Source: CAKZML01 sp963823435 (GTDB lineage Bacteria; Pseudomonadota; Gammaproteobacteria; Steroidobacterales; BM003). From it: DNA of 64,000 bases. The notes beneath the pieces are model-generated. The model ran no database searches and was not told the origin of the DNA. It worked only from the letters and a program-made list of their open reading frames with translations. This document shows, piece by piece, positions 53,261 to 62,787 of the stretch. The stretch spans positions 1 to 64,000 of the forward strand of contig CAWGLN010000002.1 of assembly GCA_963823435.1 (NCBI GenBank). The letters run 5' to 3'. Each line of letters starts with the position of its first letter. Within the stretch, counting starts at the first letter, position 1. A program made the translations under genes and the position numbers.

Positions 53261-54168
53261 GTGACAACTTCGACCCTGGGTGAGCACTCGCTCGACAGCT
53301 CTGTGATTGATCGAATCGCCATCGCCGGTTATCGATCCATTCGGTCGATCATTCTTGGCCTGGGGACACTCAATGTGGTGACCGGACCCAACGGCAGTGG
53401 TAAATCGAATTTGTATCGGGCTCTGCGTCTGCTGGCCGACGTGGCCGATGGCCGACTGGCGCATTCGCTGGCTCGCGAAGGGGGTTTTTCGTCCGTGTTG
53501 TGGGCTGGTCCGGAAACGATCAGCCGCGAGATGATCGCCAACCAGGTGCCGATCCAGGGAACTGCCCGCAAGCATCCGATCAGTTTGAAACTCGGATTCA
53601 CTGCCGATCCACTCAGTTACTGCTTCGACCTCGGGCTTCCACCACCCTCGGATTCCATGTTTTGTTCCGACCCGGAAATGAAGCGAGAGTGCCTGTGGCG
53701 AGGTCCGAAAATGGACACACGCTACCTGTGCGCCGACCGTCGACGATCGTCGCTGCGTTGCCGTCGAGAAAAGGGAGCATGGCAAGACATTGACCTGCTG
53801 CTTTCATCGCAAACCAGCATGCTGGCCGAGTACGCCGATCCGTTCGCTGCACCCGAACTGATGTTGATGCGGGACATCCTTCGTTCATGGAGGTTCTACG
53901 ATTCGTTCCGAACCGATCCCGAGTCCCCCGCTCGGCGAACTTCGGTGGGAACGTTCACGCCTGTGATGTCGGGCGACGGCAGCGACCTGGCAGCAGCCGT
54001 GCAAACGATTCGCGAGATCGGTGACCAGGACGAACTGGACCGTGCCGTTGACGATGCCTTTCCAGGTTGTCGAGTTCGAGTCGCTTACAGTGATGGCGGG
54101 CTGCGGCTGAGCCTGATCCAGCCCGGCATGCTGCGAGAGCTGTCGGCCGCCGAGCTGTCAGAAGCGTG
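53261..54168 (+). CDS. RecF/OLD-like AAA ATPase, C-terminus cut at join
   Basis: About 302 residues from GTG 53261. It reads IAIAGYRSIRSIILGLGTLNVVTGPNGSGKSNLYRALRLLAD (Walker A GPNGSGKS; shown split over two boxes in the family) and ends GMLRELSAAELSEA. Family members continue LSAAELSDGTLRYL with the signature and Walker B; here that part is absent because the sequence changes at about 54168. These small SMC-like ATPases (COG4637 type) occur alone. The truncation is an artefact of the join, not of evolution. Confidence 0.85.
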
Positions 54169-54212
54169 AGGACGTTGTCCTCGCGCATCAGGGGCGAGAG
54201 CGGCGGTGCCGT
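54166..54212. other. Chimeric join: planctomycete piece to another bacterium
   Basis: The ATPase similarity ends mid-signature at about 54166-54168, while 54213 onward is the 3' end of an unrelated peptidase gene on the opposite strand. The 45 bases between are very GC-rich and unlike the left flank. The exact joint cannot be fixed. Confidence 0.7.
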
Positions 54213-54423
54213 CTACCAGTACAGCGCGTTGAAGAGGAAGGGGAAGGTGGCCGAGGTCTGGGCGCGCTGCTGGACCCGGAACCCGAACAGCACGAGCCTT
54301 CCCTTGCCCCAGGTGGTGGCGACCGCCGCCGCGCGGCGGGCGATCTGCTCCTGGCCGCCCATCCAGCCGGACAGGAGAACGTCTCCGGCGGCCTTCGGGT
54401 AGGTGGCGAGGACCCACCGGTAG
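54213..54423 (-). CDS. C-terminal fragment of an M14-type zinc carboxypeptidase protein
   Basis: A 69-codon open frame from the left edge of this piece to TAG at 54215-54213. It reads WVLATYPKAAGDVLLSGWMG, then GQEQIARRAAAV, GKGRLVLFGFRVQQRAQTSA and TFPFLFNALYW. This SGW..GxxxIAxxAAVV...GKGRVVLFGFRPQxRAQTxxTFKLLFNAL pattern is the conserved C-terminal domain of M14-family peptidases in Acidobacteria and Gemmatimonadota. GC content is far higher than to the left. The rest of the gene would lie beyond 54423 but is absent, so this is a scrap of about 250 bp between two joins. Confidence 0.72.
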
Positions 54424-54788
54424 CACCTTATTGTAGGCTGAAATAGCGCGGCGGCACAGTCGTTTCCTGAATAGCTGATTCGGATCGGAAGCAGACGTCG
54501 GGACGAACTAGAGAGAGTCCAGGTGGGTGACCGCTTTCGGCCAAAAGCGGTCGGTCAGGAAAGCTCTTTTTTCAGCGCCTAACGAGTCGGGTATCATGCT
54601 TTAGGAATACGGCCACAATAATGATCGACACAGCTAAAGAGGTTGTCTCGACTGCCTCAATCCCCATGATGCCACGAAAGCCGTCATTCACGAGTGGAAA
54701 CGCATGAGTAGGACAGGCACTTTCTCGCATTAGTTTACTACCGCGGCTATCATGTGCCGTTCTTTTGGCAATCTTCCGGAGCCCCCCA
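54424..54788. other. Gene-free stretch with an inverted repeat; start of another piece
   Basis: No coding sequence is visible. A 9-bp inverted repeat (54529-54537 with 54544-54552, loop CGGCCA) of the form GACCGCTTT...AAAGCGGTC resembles dispersed intergenic palindromes of proteobacteria. A TTTTTT run at 54567-54572 follows but not directly. A CCGGAG ribosome site precedes the ORF at 54789. Confidence 0.5.
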
Positions 54789-55130
54789 ATGCCCAAGAAA
54801 ATCGTCGTGTTTGCGGTGCTTTTGATCGCGCTTGGCGTCGGCGCTTACCTGATGTCTTCCAGCCGTACCGCCTTACTCCCCGCCTACGTGGGCGGCGCAT
54901 TGATGATCGTCGGCTTCCTGGCGATGGGACTCGCTGGTTTTCGCAAGTACATGCTTCCGGTGGCCGGGCTCGTCGCACTGCTCGGCGCTCTGGCCCCGGC
55001 GGCGGCGCTCGCCATCCGCGCAGCCGCCATGAGCCCGCTCGCTCTGACGGTCAACGTCTGCATGCTGGCTTTGAGCGCGACGCTTTTCGCCCTGATCGTC
55101 CGCGAGTTCATGGCTGCGCGGCGCGCCTAG
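54789..55130 (+). CDS. Small membrane protein of unknown function
   Basis: 113 residues from ATG 54789. Four hydrophobic helices are visible: IVVFAVLLIALGVGAYLM, GGALMIVGFLAMGLAGF, MLPVAGLVALLGALAPAAAL and LTVNVCMLALSATLFALIV, ending with a basic tail. No domain is recognised. A GC-rich hairpin without a T-run (55144-55165) follows the stop. Which organism it comes from is unclear; it matches neither flank well. Confidence 0.6.
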   Translation: MPKKIVVFAVLLIALGVGAYLMSSSRTALLPAYVGGALMIVGFLAMGLAGFRKYMLPVAGLVALLGALAPAAALAIRAAAMSPLALTVNVCMLALSATLFALIVREFMAARRA

Positions 55131-55143
55131 CGGACGGGCCGCG

Positions 55144-55165
55144 GCCGGCCGCTGTGTCGGCCGGC
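55144..55165. terminator. GC-rich hairpin after the small membrane protein
   Basis: Perfect 8-bp stem (55144-55151 with 55158-55165) and 6-nt loop, 13 bases after the stop codon, without a T-run. It may act as a terminator or only stabilise the transcript end. Confidence 0.4.
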
Positions 55166-55358
55166 GCGGAATGCGCCAAAAGGGAGACCAAGTGAGTTTC
55201 TCCAGCAGCGCATCAGCGGCTGCTTTCGAGTGCGAAGCAGCCCCTCGTTCAGCTTCCTAGCGACTGTCTCAGAACGGCCACGAGCAGCCGCCCCACTCAG
55301 TAGACGGGTACGGAGCTGAGCGGCTTCCCCAAAAACAGGTACAAATCTGCATCAATCA

Positions 55359-56659
55359 CTAGCAGCAGACGCCTGGCGGTGTCGCGAAAACCGTAGCGAG
55401 CCCTCCTCCCGTAGTACGCAGGTTTGTTGTCTGCCCCTGGTAGAGCCTGGCCGAGACCAACTGGATCTTCCCGTTGTACGTGACACAACGAATGTCGAGC
55501 TTGAATGACCGTTTTTCACCGTTGATCGTGAGTTGTCGTTCGCTTGGCGGAACGATGGCCTGGGCGACGTAATCGGAACGGATGATGTCCCGCCAGACCC
55601 TGCGTGTGAGTTTGGCGCCGCGGTAGGCGCCCCGGCTGCCATATCCAGTGACCGGTTTGAAAAACAGGTGTTTTCGATTAGTCCATAATTGCTCTGCGTT
55701 TTCTTGCGTGACAACGGTGGTAACCGGCAACAGATGGCTGAGGGTGCCTATGGTTTGCTCGTCTACACCAAGCGTCTTGAGCCACTCCGGATCGGAGAGG
55801 ACAGCAAGGTTTCGCTTGGCGGCAAACAGGGCATAGAGGTTCGGAGATGGCGTAAAAACTGCCAGGCCTTTCTGGTACGCCTCCAATAAACACCCTGATT
55901 CCGGCGCTTCCAGGAAAAAGTCGGTAAGGCGGTTGTAGACGAGATCGATCCTTTGTTTGCCATGCCAAAGCGAGTCCTCGCGTATGGCCAGCTCTCCGGG
56001 GTCGGCAATGATGGTGCGAATCCCGTGTCGTTCAAACAGTGATTGAAACAACAGGAATTCGGCATACAGGAACTGGGTGGCCGGTTCGATATCAACGATC
56101 GCAATGGTTTCCAGCGTCCCTTGTGGACGTTGTAACCGCCATTCTTCCTGGAACATGGCAAGCAGCTCATCTTCGATGTCCTGGATGTGCCTTTTCCCGC
56201 CAAAAAACGCCGTAATTTCGGGACAACAGGCGTTTTGCGCTGCGGCCAAATAACAATTCAGCAATACGCCGCCGGCATTGGTGTTGATTTCGATCAGCTG
56301 CGGGCCTTGTTCGCCAAGGTGGAAATCGTAGCCAAAGAACACACCCCGGGGTCCAAATCGTGGCGGGCGCTCGCGGGCGCCGAAGCCAGTACGGCGTCAC
56401 GATAGCCTTCATTGCCGGCCACTGTCTCGACCGCTTGAATCAGCTCAGCCATCCGGTCGATATGCCCCTGCCACAGGAAAACCGGCGAGTCCGCGAATAG
56501 ATGGCTGTGCACATCCAGGAGTTTTTCAGGCAGCCCTGAGCCTCTCAGGCGGTCTTCCAGACTGTTGTGAAGGGCAGTCCTGTCGACCCCGATACAATGA
56601 CAGTCCCGGTTAAGAGCCTCTGTCAGCCTGTTTCCCAGGGGGCTGCCCTGTTTCGTCAT
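55359..56659 (-). CDS. ATP-grasp-like protein of unknown function (one frameshift)
   Basis: About 433 residues from ATG 56659 (AGGAG upstream). The N-terminal piece ends ASAPASARHDLDPG; the second piece begins GVFFGYDFHLGEQGPQLIEINTNAGG. Inserting one T in GATTT (near 56358) would give ...ARHDFGPRGVFFGYDFHL, the form I expect for the family, so the shift is probably an indel error. LIEINTNAGGVLLN and the later FFKPVTGYGSRGAYRG and SFKLDIRCVTYNG resemble ATP-grasp nucleotide and metal-binding segments, while FARHG-type N-termini are absent. The substrate is unknown. It is divergent from the wax-ester synthase gene. Confidence 0.6.
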
Positions 56660-57099
56660 GCATCGCTCCTGCCGGTACGTCCGCAAAATCAGACCCGGAT
56701 TGCCGCTGAACGTTCCCCGCAAGAATGGCGAGTTTCCTCGTTTATTGCCAATAATTGTCCAGCAACATCTGATTTGTTCGTCAACCGGTGTCCTGAGTCC
56801 GAGAACGTCATGTCCCGGCCTGCAAATTTTTGCCACCCTGCTTACGGACTATGGGCGCAAGGAATCCGGTTTTTTCACCAGCACTCATGCGCTGGTTGGA
56901 CAAAACCAGAGGATCCCGGAATATCCGGCACATTCGCGAATGTGACCGATGTGCTCGACTGCAGGAGCTATTGCCGTGCAGGCTGCAAATACGCTGCAGT
57001 TCCTTGTGTGCAGTGCAGCGATAATGCGGTAGCATCAGTGAATAATTCGGGCTGAAAAGTCTGAATTGGACCGCATCCTGAAACGACCGAGGGTCTTTA
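56660..57099. other. Divergent promoter region
   Basis: No supported gene. The right part (56950-57099) is richer in A/T and holds ATAATGCGG and GAATAATTC near 57020-57045, plausible as -10 type elements for the wax-ester synthase, but no full promoter can be named. Confidence 0.4.
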
Positions 57100-58658
57100 A
57101 TGGAACAGCTAACCGGTATCGATGCGTCATTCGTTTTCCTGGAGTCCACGCGGACGCCCATGCACATTGGCGGCGTCCTTTTCTGCAAGGCGCCACCGGG
57201 TGGGTTTCACTTCGAGGATTTCGTGCGCCTGATCGAGTCCCGTCTTGGGAAATCCAAGGTGTTTCGACGTCGCCTGGTGAATGTACCGCTGGGTCTGGAT
57301 GCTCCGTACTGGATCGAGGACCCCCATTTTAACCTGGACTCCCACGTTCATCACATGGCCCTGCCCAGCCCGGGTGGCTGGGGCGAGCTACGCAAACTGG
57401 CGCAGCACATCTTCGCCATCCCTCTGGATTTACGTCGTCCGCTGTGGTCCATGACCTTCGTGGAAGGTCTGGGCGGTATCAATCAGTTACCCGAGGGCAG
57501 TTTTGCCCTGATTCACAAGATGCACCATTCGGCGGTCGATGGAATGGGCAGTGTAGACCTCGTCTCCAGCCTGTTTGACCTGAGTCGCAAGGTCGATTTG
57601 CGGGTCCATGAAGACCGCTGGATGCCGGATATGGAGCCCAGCAACATAACGCTTTTAGCTAATGCATACATGCACTTACTCGCGAAACCTAAACTGGCTA
57701 TCAAGACTGTCAAGGCCGTTACCGCCGGCCTGTGGAACGTGGGCAAGACCATGCTCGGTCGAAAAGCAGGCGCCACCCGTCGTGCCCTTCAGGGGTCCGA
57801 AAACCCGGTTCAATGTACAGGTCAGCGCCCAGCGCCGGTTTGGCGGGGCCTGGCTGCCGCTCAAGGAGATTCGGGAACTGAAGGACGCGATTCCCGGGGT
57901 CACGGTGAACGACGTGGTGCTGGAGATCTGTTCCGGTGCCCTGCGGCAGTATCTGGAGCATCACAGTGAGTTGCCCGACAACACCCTGACGGCCATGGCT
58001 CCGATTTCGGTCAGGGCGGCCACTTCTGAAGGTGGCAACCAGGTGTCGGCCATGCTGGTGCCCCTGTCTACCGATCTGGCGGATCCCCTGGATCGCCTGG
58101 AAGAAATCAGGAAATACACCGAAAAGAGCAAGATGCGTGCACAGGCCGTGGGCGCCACCACCCTGATGGATGCGGCCAAGGTCGTGCCCTTCACCCTGGG
58201 CATCGCGGCATCCCGCCTGTACAGCCGCATGGAAATCGCCAAGTACGTGAGGCCAATCTTCAACCTGGTGATAACCAACGTGCCCGGGCCGCGGCAGAAG
58301 CTGTACTTTGGCGGCGGCGAACTGGTGGGCACCCTGGGGATGGCGCCGATCATAGACGGGCTGGGTCTGATCATCGTGGTGACAAGCTACGATGAATTCC
58401 TGACAATTTCCCTTACCTCCTGTCCCGATATCGTCCCGGACATGGAATATTTCGAGACTTGTCTGAACGATTCCTTCCGGGAACTACAGACCGCAGCAAT
58501 GAAACCCGGTGACCGCAAGGGCAAGAAAAAGATCACGCAGGAAGGCTGCCGGCAACAAGCCTGCGGTCGTCTTGCGGAAGAAAAAGAAGCTCGCCGGAAG
58601 CAAGGCCCTGGCACGCAAGAAAGCCGCCAGGGGTCAAACCGCAGGTAAGTCAGAGTGA
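57100..58658 (+). CDS. Wax ester synthase/diacylglycerol acyltransferase (WS/DGAT), frameshifted
   Basis: About 518 residues with two shifts (near 57780 and 58530). N-terminus: MEQLTGIDASFVFLESTRTPMHIGG, then the acyltransferase motif HKMHHSAVDGMGS (HHxxxDG, catalytic His). After the first shift: RFNVQVSAQRRFGG, VTVNDVVLEICSGALRQYL, ISVRAATSEGGNQVSAM, ITNVPGPRQKLYFGG. The second shift, in a run of A, switches to a Lys/Ala/Arg-rich tail (NKPAVVLRKKKKLAGSKALA-like) that ends at a TGA overlapping the next gene's GTG; that overlap supports this reading. The enzyme joins acyl-CoA with fatty alcohols or diacylglycerol to make storage lipid at the inner membrane. Confidence 0.9.
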
Positions 58659-59491
58659 GTACGGCGGATACCCAGGTGGCACGCCCTTCCCTGTTGGCCC
58701 AGGCGCTGGAATTTCGTGTCTTTGGTGAAGCCTACGCTTCCCTGTGGTCCTATCCCCTGCTGAGAAATGCGCCGCGTGGGGACGGCCAGCCGGTCCTGGT
58801 GTTGCCGGGATTTATGGCGGGTGAAGCCTCTACCTATATATTGCGACTCTTTTTGAAATCGCTGGGTTACCGCGCACACACCTGGAAACTCGGCCGCAAC
58901 CTGGGACCCATTGGCGAGAAAGAACACGATATCCACGGGCGCTTGAAGGAACTGGCCCGTCGCTACAAGCGCAAGATAAGCATCGTGGGATGGAGCCTGG
59001 GCGGCGTGTACGCCAGGGAACTGGCCTGGCTGGATACCGATTTGGTGCGCCAGGTAATCACCCTGGGCACCCCCATCCGCCACCCCAACTCGGTCACCGT
59101 GTCCTGGCTGTACGAGGATGTGACCGGGCAGCGCGAGGCACATATGGCTCCTGAACTCCTGGCCAGGGTGCCGGAGCCGCCGCCAGTACCCAGCACCTGT
59201 ATTTACAGCCGCAGTGACGGCGTGGTGCCGTGGCAGTGTTCGATAGAGAAACCCACGCGCTATACCGAAAACATCCGGGTAGAGGGCAGCCACCTGGGGA
59301 TGGGGTTTCACCCGGCCGTGTTATGGGCGATCGCAGACAGGCTGGCGCAGCCGGAGGGTCGCTGGCGCAAATTCAAGGCGCCACCCTGCACCGGCCTGCT
59401 CTACCCAACGCCCGACGTATTCGTGGACAAAGCCAAGGGTAAGTCCGGGGCCAAGTCCAGGGTCAAGAGCGGGGGAAAACCCCGGAACTGA
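58655..59491 (+). CDS. Alpha/beta-hydrolase (lipase/esterase-like)
   Basis: 278 residues from GTG 58655, overlapping the WS/DGAT stop (GTGA). Motifs: PVLVLPGFMAGEAS (oxyanion strand), ISIVGWSLGGVYARELAW (G-W-S-L-G nucleophile elbow), a candidate acid in YSRSDGVVPW and His in EGSHLGMGFHP. There is no signal peptide; the end is Lys/Gly/Ser-rich (KAKGKSGAKSRVKSGGK), similar in style to the basic tail of its neighbour. It is likely an intracellular lipase or acyl hydrolase tied to storage-lipid turnover, judging from the coupled gene. Confidence 0.85.
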   Translation: MSTADTQVARPSLLAQALEFRVFGEAYASLWSYPLLRNAPRGDGQPVLVLPGFMAGEASTYILRLFLKSLGYRAHTWKLGRNLGPIGEKEHDIHGRLKELARRYKRKISIVGWSLGGVYARELAWLDTDLVRQVITLGTPIRHPNSVTVSWLYEDVTGQREAHMAPELLARVPEPPPVPSTCIYSRSDGVVPWQCSIEKPTRYTENIRVEGSHLGMGFHPAVLWAIADRLAQPEGRWRKFKAPPCTGLLYPTPDVFVDKAKGKSGAKSRVKSGGKPRN

Positions 59492-59578
59492 TATTTGACC
59501 TTGCTTGTATTGTTCGGATTGGGTCTGGAGGTTGCCAGGCAGTCGGTTGACCTCCTACACATCGCATGAGGTTTCCGT

Positions 59579-61253
59579 GTGAACGACGTAACTTACGATG
59601 CATGCCCGACGGGCGAGACTCACCTGGTTGAAAACCAGCCACCTGCTCTCCAGAGCTACAACCTGTTCAAGGCGGATCTGGCCCTGCAGGAGGCGCTGAT
59701 CCGCGAGGGCGCCGGCTGGGCGCAGGAAAGTCTGACCGCGTATGGCGAGCTTTGCGGTCGTCCGGACATGATTGAACTGGGTAACCAGGCCAATCGCTGC
59801 AAGCCCGAGCTGTTTACCCACGATCGTTTTGGCCACCGTATCAACGAGGTCCGTTTTCATCCGGCTTATCACCAGCTGATGAGCATGGCGATCGAGGGTG
59901 GATTACACGCCTCGCCCTGGGCCAATCCCGGTCCCGGCGCCCATGTGGCCCGCGCGGCGAGGTATTTGATGCATGCGCAACTGGAGGCCGGTCACGGCTG
60001 TCCTGTCACCATGACCTTCGCCGCCATCCCTGCCCTGAGACACCAGCCCGAGCTGGCGGCGGCCTGGGAACCACTGATCACCGCGGGCCAGTACGACCCG
60101 CGGAATATCCCGCCGCAGGGCAAGTCGGGTCTGACGGTGGGTATGGCGATGACGGAAAAACAGGGTGGTTCGGATGTACGTGCCAACAGCACCCGGGCCC
60201 GGCCACTGGGCGAAGGCGGACCGGGCCAGACCTATGAGCTGGTCGGCCACAAGTACTTTGTTTCGGCGCCCATGTGTGACCTGTTCCTGGTGCTGGCCCA
60301 GGCACCGGGCGGGCTGTCCTGCTTCCTGTTACCGCGTTGGCACCCGGATGGGCGACTCAACGCTCTGCACGTGATCCGGCTCAAGGACAAGATGGGTAAT
60401 GCCTCCAACGCGTCGAGCGAAACCGAATTGCGTGGCGCGTTGGCGTGGATGGTCGGCGAGGAAGGCCGAGGCGTGGCGACCATACTGGAGATGGTGGCCA
60501 TGACCCGTTTTGACTGCATGGTGGGTTCGGCGGCAGGCATGCGTCAGGCGACGGTGCAGGCCTTGCATCATTGCAGCTACCGCCAGGCCTTTGGCAAACT
60601 GCCTGCGCGAACAACCCTTAATGCAGAATGTGTTGGCTGATCTGGCGCTTGAGTCGGAGGCCGCCACCGTCCTGGCACTGCGGGTGGCCCGGGCACTGGA
60701 TGACAGCACCCGGGAATCGGAGCAGTTGCTGGTTCGCCTGGGTACAGCGTTTGGCAAGTACTGGATATGCAAGCGCACACCGGGGCACGCCTATGAGGCC
60801 ATGGAGTGCATAGGCGGTAGCGGCGTAATGGAAGACACGATCATGCCCCGCCTGTACCGGGAGGCTCCGGTGAATGCGATCTGGGAAGGCAGCGGCAACA
60901 TCCAGGCGCTGGACATGCTGCGCGCTGCCGGGCGAGAGCCACGTTGCGTGGAGGCCCTGATGGAGGAACTGGCGTTGGCGCGAGGTGCTGACAAGACGTT
61001 TGACGTGTGGCTGGACGGGCTGGGCGATGACCTGGCCGACCCACGCGAGCTGGAGTATCGGGCTCGCGACCTGGCCCAGTCCCTGGCACTGGGTTGGCAG
61101 GCCTCCTTGCTGATTCGGGCCGGATGCACGGCGGTCAGTGATGCGTTTATCGCCTCGCGTTTGTCCGGACATCGCGGACAACTGTACGGCGCCCTGCCTG
61201 CAGGGGTCGATTGCCAGGCTATTATCAATCGGGCTTGGCCAATCAATACTTAG
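59579..61253 (+). CDS. aidB: AidB-family acyl-CoA dehydrogenase (one frameshift)
   Basis: About 557 residues from GTG 59579 with one extra base near 60612. It aligns along its length with E. coli AidB: LVENQPPALQSYNLFKADLA, EVRFHPAYHQLM, EAGHGCPVTMTFAAIPAL, MAMTEKQGGSDVRAN, FVSAPMCDLFLVLAQAPGGLSCFLLPRW (split), DKMGNASNASSE, and after the shift REQPLMQNVLADLALE, GHAYEAMECIGGSGVMED and NAIWEGSGNIQALDML. FAD-binding residues are conserved. In E. coli the protein is part of the adaptive response to alkylation; in a lipid gene neighbourhood it may act on acyl-CoA. Both views are inference. Confidence 0.9.
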
Positions 61254-61306
61254 TAAATCAATTCGATAGTCGAACTATTTAATGTGGTATCTAGATAACA
61301 TTTTCC

Positions 61307-61894
61307 TTATCTGGGTTCACGAATGATGATGCTGACCATGCCTCGAACCTGGCCAAGCTTATAGCTCCTGGCCGCATCAGCCGGATAAGCGGCATCCAGG
61401 GCTTTGGCGATGTCCGGCGCGATATTCTCGCCGTGACAGACCAGGCAGACCGGACCGGTAGGGATGGCGCGCGTGTATCGAAACACCTCCCCGTCCTCGT
61501 GTCTGAACAGGGCGAAGTGTTCCAGCAAGGCCACGTCGGCCCCCGCCTCTTTCTCCTGGTCAAAGAAGGTAAGAACGCGTGATTCCCACTGGTCGGGCGC
61601 ATTGGCCGGGTTTCGTATGCCCAGGCTGGTACGTTTTACCGTGATGTGCTGCTCTCGCAGGCTTTCTGTAATTCCAGGGGCGTGAGTCTTGCAAACCTCG
61701 ATGGCCTCCAACGGGCCCCCTTCCGACATCGCCAGTTCTAGCTTCCCGCGCAGGCGGGCGTTAAACTCCCGGGCCAGTTTACGTGCCTCGGACAGATTGT
61801 GATCGATTTCTTCGTTCGCAATTACCTGTTGGCTGTATCCGACGGCAATAAGCAGTACGCAGAGTAATAGCACTTTGAGGTGTGAATACGGCAT
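61307..61894 (-). CDS. Periplasmic DUF3365 (Tll0287-like) heme-binding protein
   Basis: 195 residues from ATG 61894 with signal peptide (HLKVLLLCVLLIAVGYSQQVIA). The mature part is helical, then VCKTHAPGITESLREQ, NPANAPDQWESRVLTFF, and PTGPVCLVCHGENIAPDIA with one CxxCH c-type heme site, ending KLGQVRGMVSIIIREP. This matches the DUF3365/Tll0287 fold, a PAS-like sensor or redox domain with covalent heme. It is divergent from the rhodanese gene, with about 85 bp between them. Confidence 0.88.
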   Translation of the reverse strand: MPYSHLKVLLLCVLLIAVGYSQQVIANEEIDHNLSEARKLAREFNARLRGKLELAMSEGGPLEAIEVCKTHAPGITESLREQHITVKRTSLGIRNPANAPDQWESRVLTFFDQEKEAGADVALLEHFALFRHEDGEVFRYTRAIPTGPVCLVCHGENIAPDIAKALDAAYPADAARSYKLGQVRGMVSIIIREPR

Positions 61895-61978
61895 GGCCTG
61901 ATCCCTGGACAATGACAGGGTGAAGTCTATCCCGCCGGGAAGCGAGTTTGAAGTAGTCAGAACGTGAGGAAGTCCGAA

Positions 61979-62293
61979 ATGGTGCCCAAGGAGATAGACA
62001 TACAAAGCGCTGCCGCCTGGTTTCAGGCTGGCGAAGCGGTACTGGTTGATGTACGTGAAACCGAAGAAAACCGGCGCATGAGAATTCCCGGCGCCCTGCT
62101 GTTACCCCTTTCCGTGTTTAACCCCTCGCAGATTCCCCCTCTTGAAGGCAAGAAACTCCTTATACATTGCGCATCGGGCGGGCGCTCCCGGGACGCGGTC
62201 ATGCGTTGCCGCCTGGAAGGTATCGATGCAATCAACGTCGTAGGTGGTATCTTTTCCTGGCAGCAGGCCGGCCTGCCGGTCGAGTCGGGTTAA
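61979..62293 (+). CDS. Rhodanese-like sulfurtransferase
   Basis: 104 residues from ATG 61979. The single rhodanese domain shows AVLVDVRETEENRRMRIPGA, then the active-site loop LLIHCASGGRSRDAV with catalytic Cys in CASGGRS, and AINVVGGIFSWQQAGLPV. It moves sulfane sulfur as a cysteine persulfide. There is no signal peptide. The neighbouring genes code for exported heme proteins, but no operon link is visible. Confidence 0.93.
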   Translation: MVPKEIDIQSAAAWFQAGEAVLVDVRETEENRRMRIPGALLLPLSVFNPSQIPPLEGKKLLIHCASGGRSRDAVMRCRLEGIDAINVVGGIFSWQQAGLPVESG

Positions 62294-62787
62294 ACCCACG
62301 TTGGCCTGACTTGCTCCTTCTGATACCCGTTGAGCCCGCTCCGGGCCGATCCGGAGAGTTACCGGTCACCCCGACCCCGCCTCCCGGAACCACCAGGATT
62401 CGTTATGAAGCGCTTTGTCCTGTCCCGGAAGAATCCATTGACCGGCCCGGAGTCCCGCTCCCGGTCCTTGTGTTGCCGAAATGTCACACAGGCCGATTTC
62501 GTATCGTCCCGGGGCACAATTTAATATGAGTCTAAGCATTATCCACAATAGACGCCCTACCCCATTACCTCAGAATTGCGCTAAGGTAAGTGATGTGAGA
62601 AAACCACGCTCTGGACCGGGAATACAAAAAGGATTTATAAGGCCTTCCCGCTTGACCTTGGTGCGTTCAATTGAAGTGTGTTCAGCAGGCATGCTTGTGG
62701 GCTACTAAGGAAATCGAGTACAGGGCTGGTTACGCAAAAGACCATAGATTTCAATAGCCTTCGGGCGGAAGGGCAGGAGTTCACAAT
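62294..62787. other. Intergenic region upstream of the multiheme cytochrome gene
   Basis: No family-supported gene. The first half is GC-rich with a GCTCCGGGCCGATCCGGAG near-palindrome around 62340; the second half (62520-62780) is AT-richer, as expected for the cytochrome promoter, and ends in GGGCAGGAG ahead of the ATG. Confidence 0.45.
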
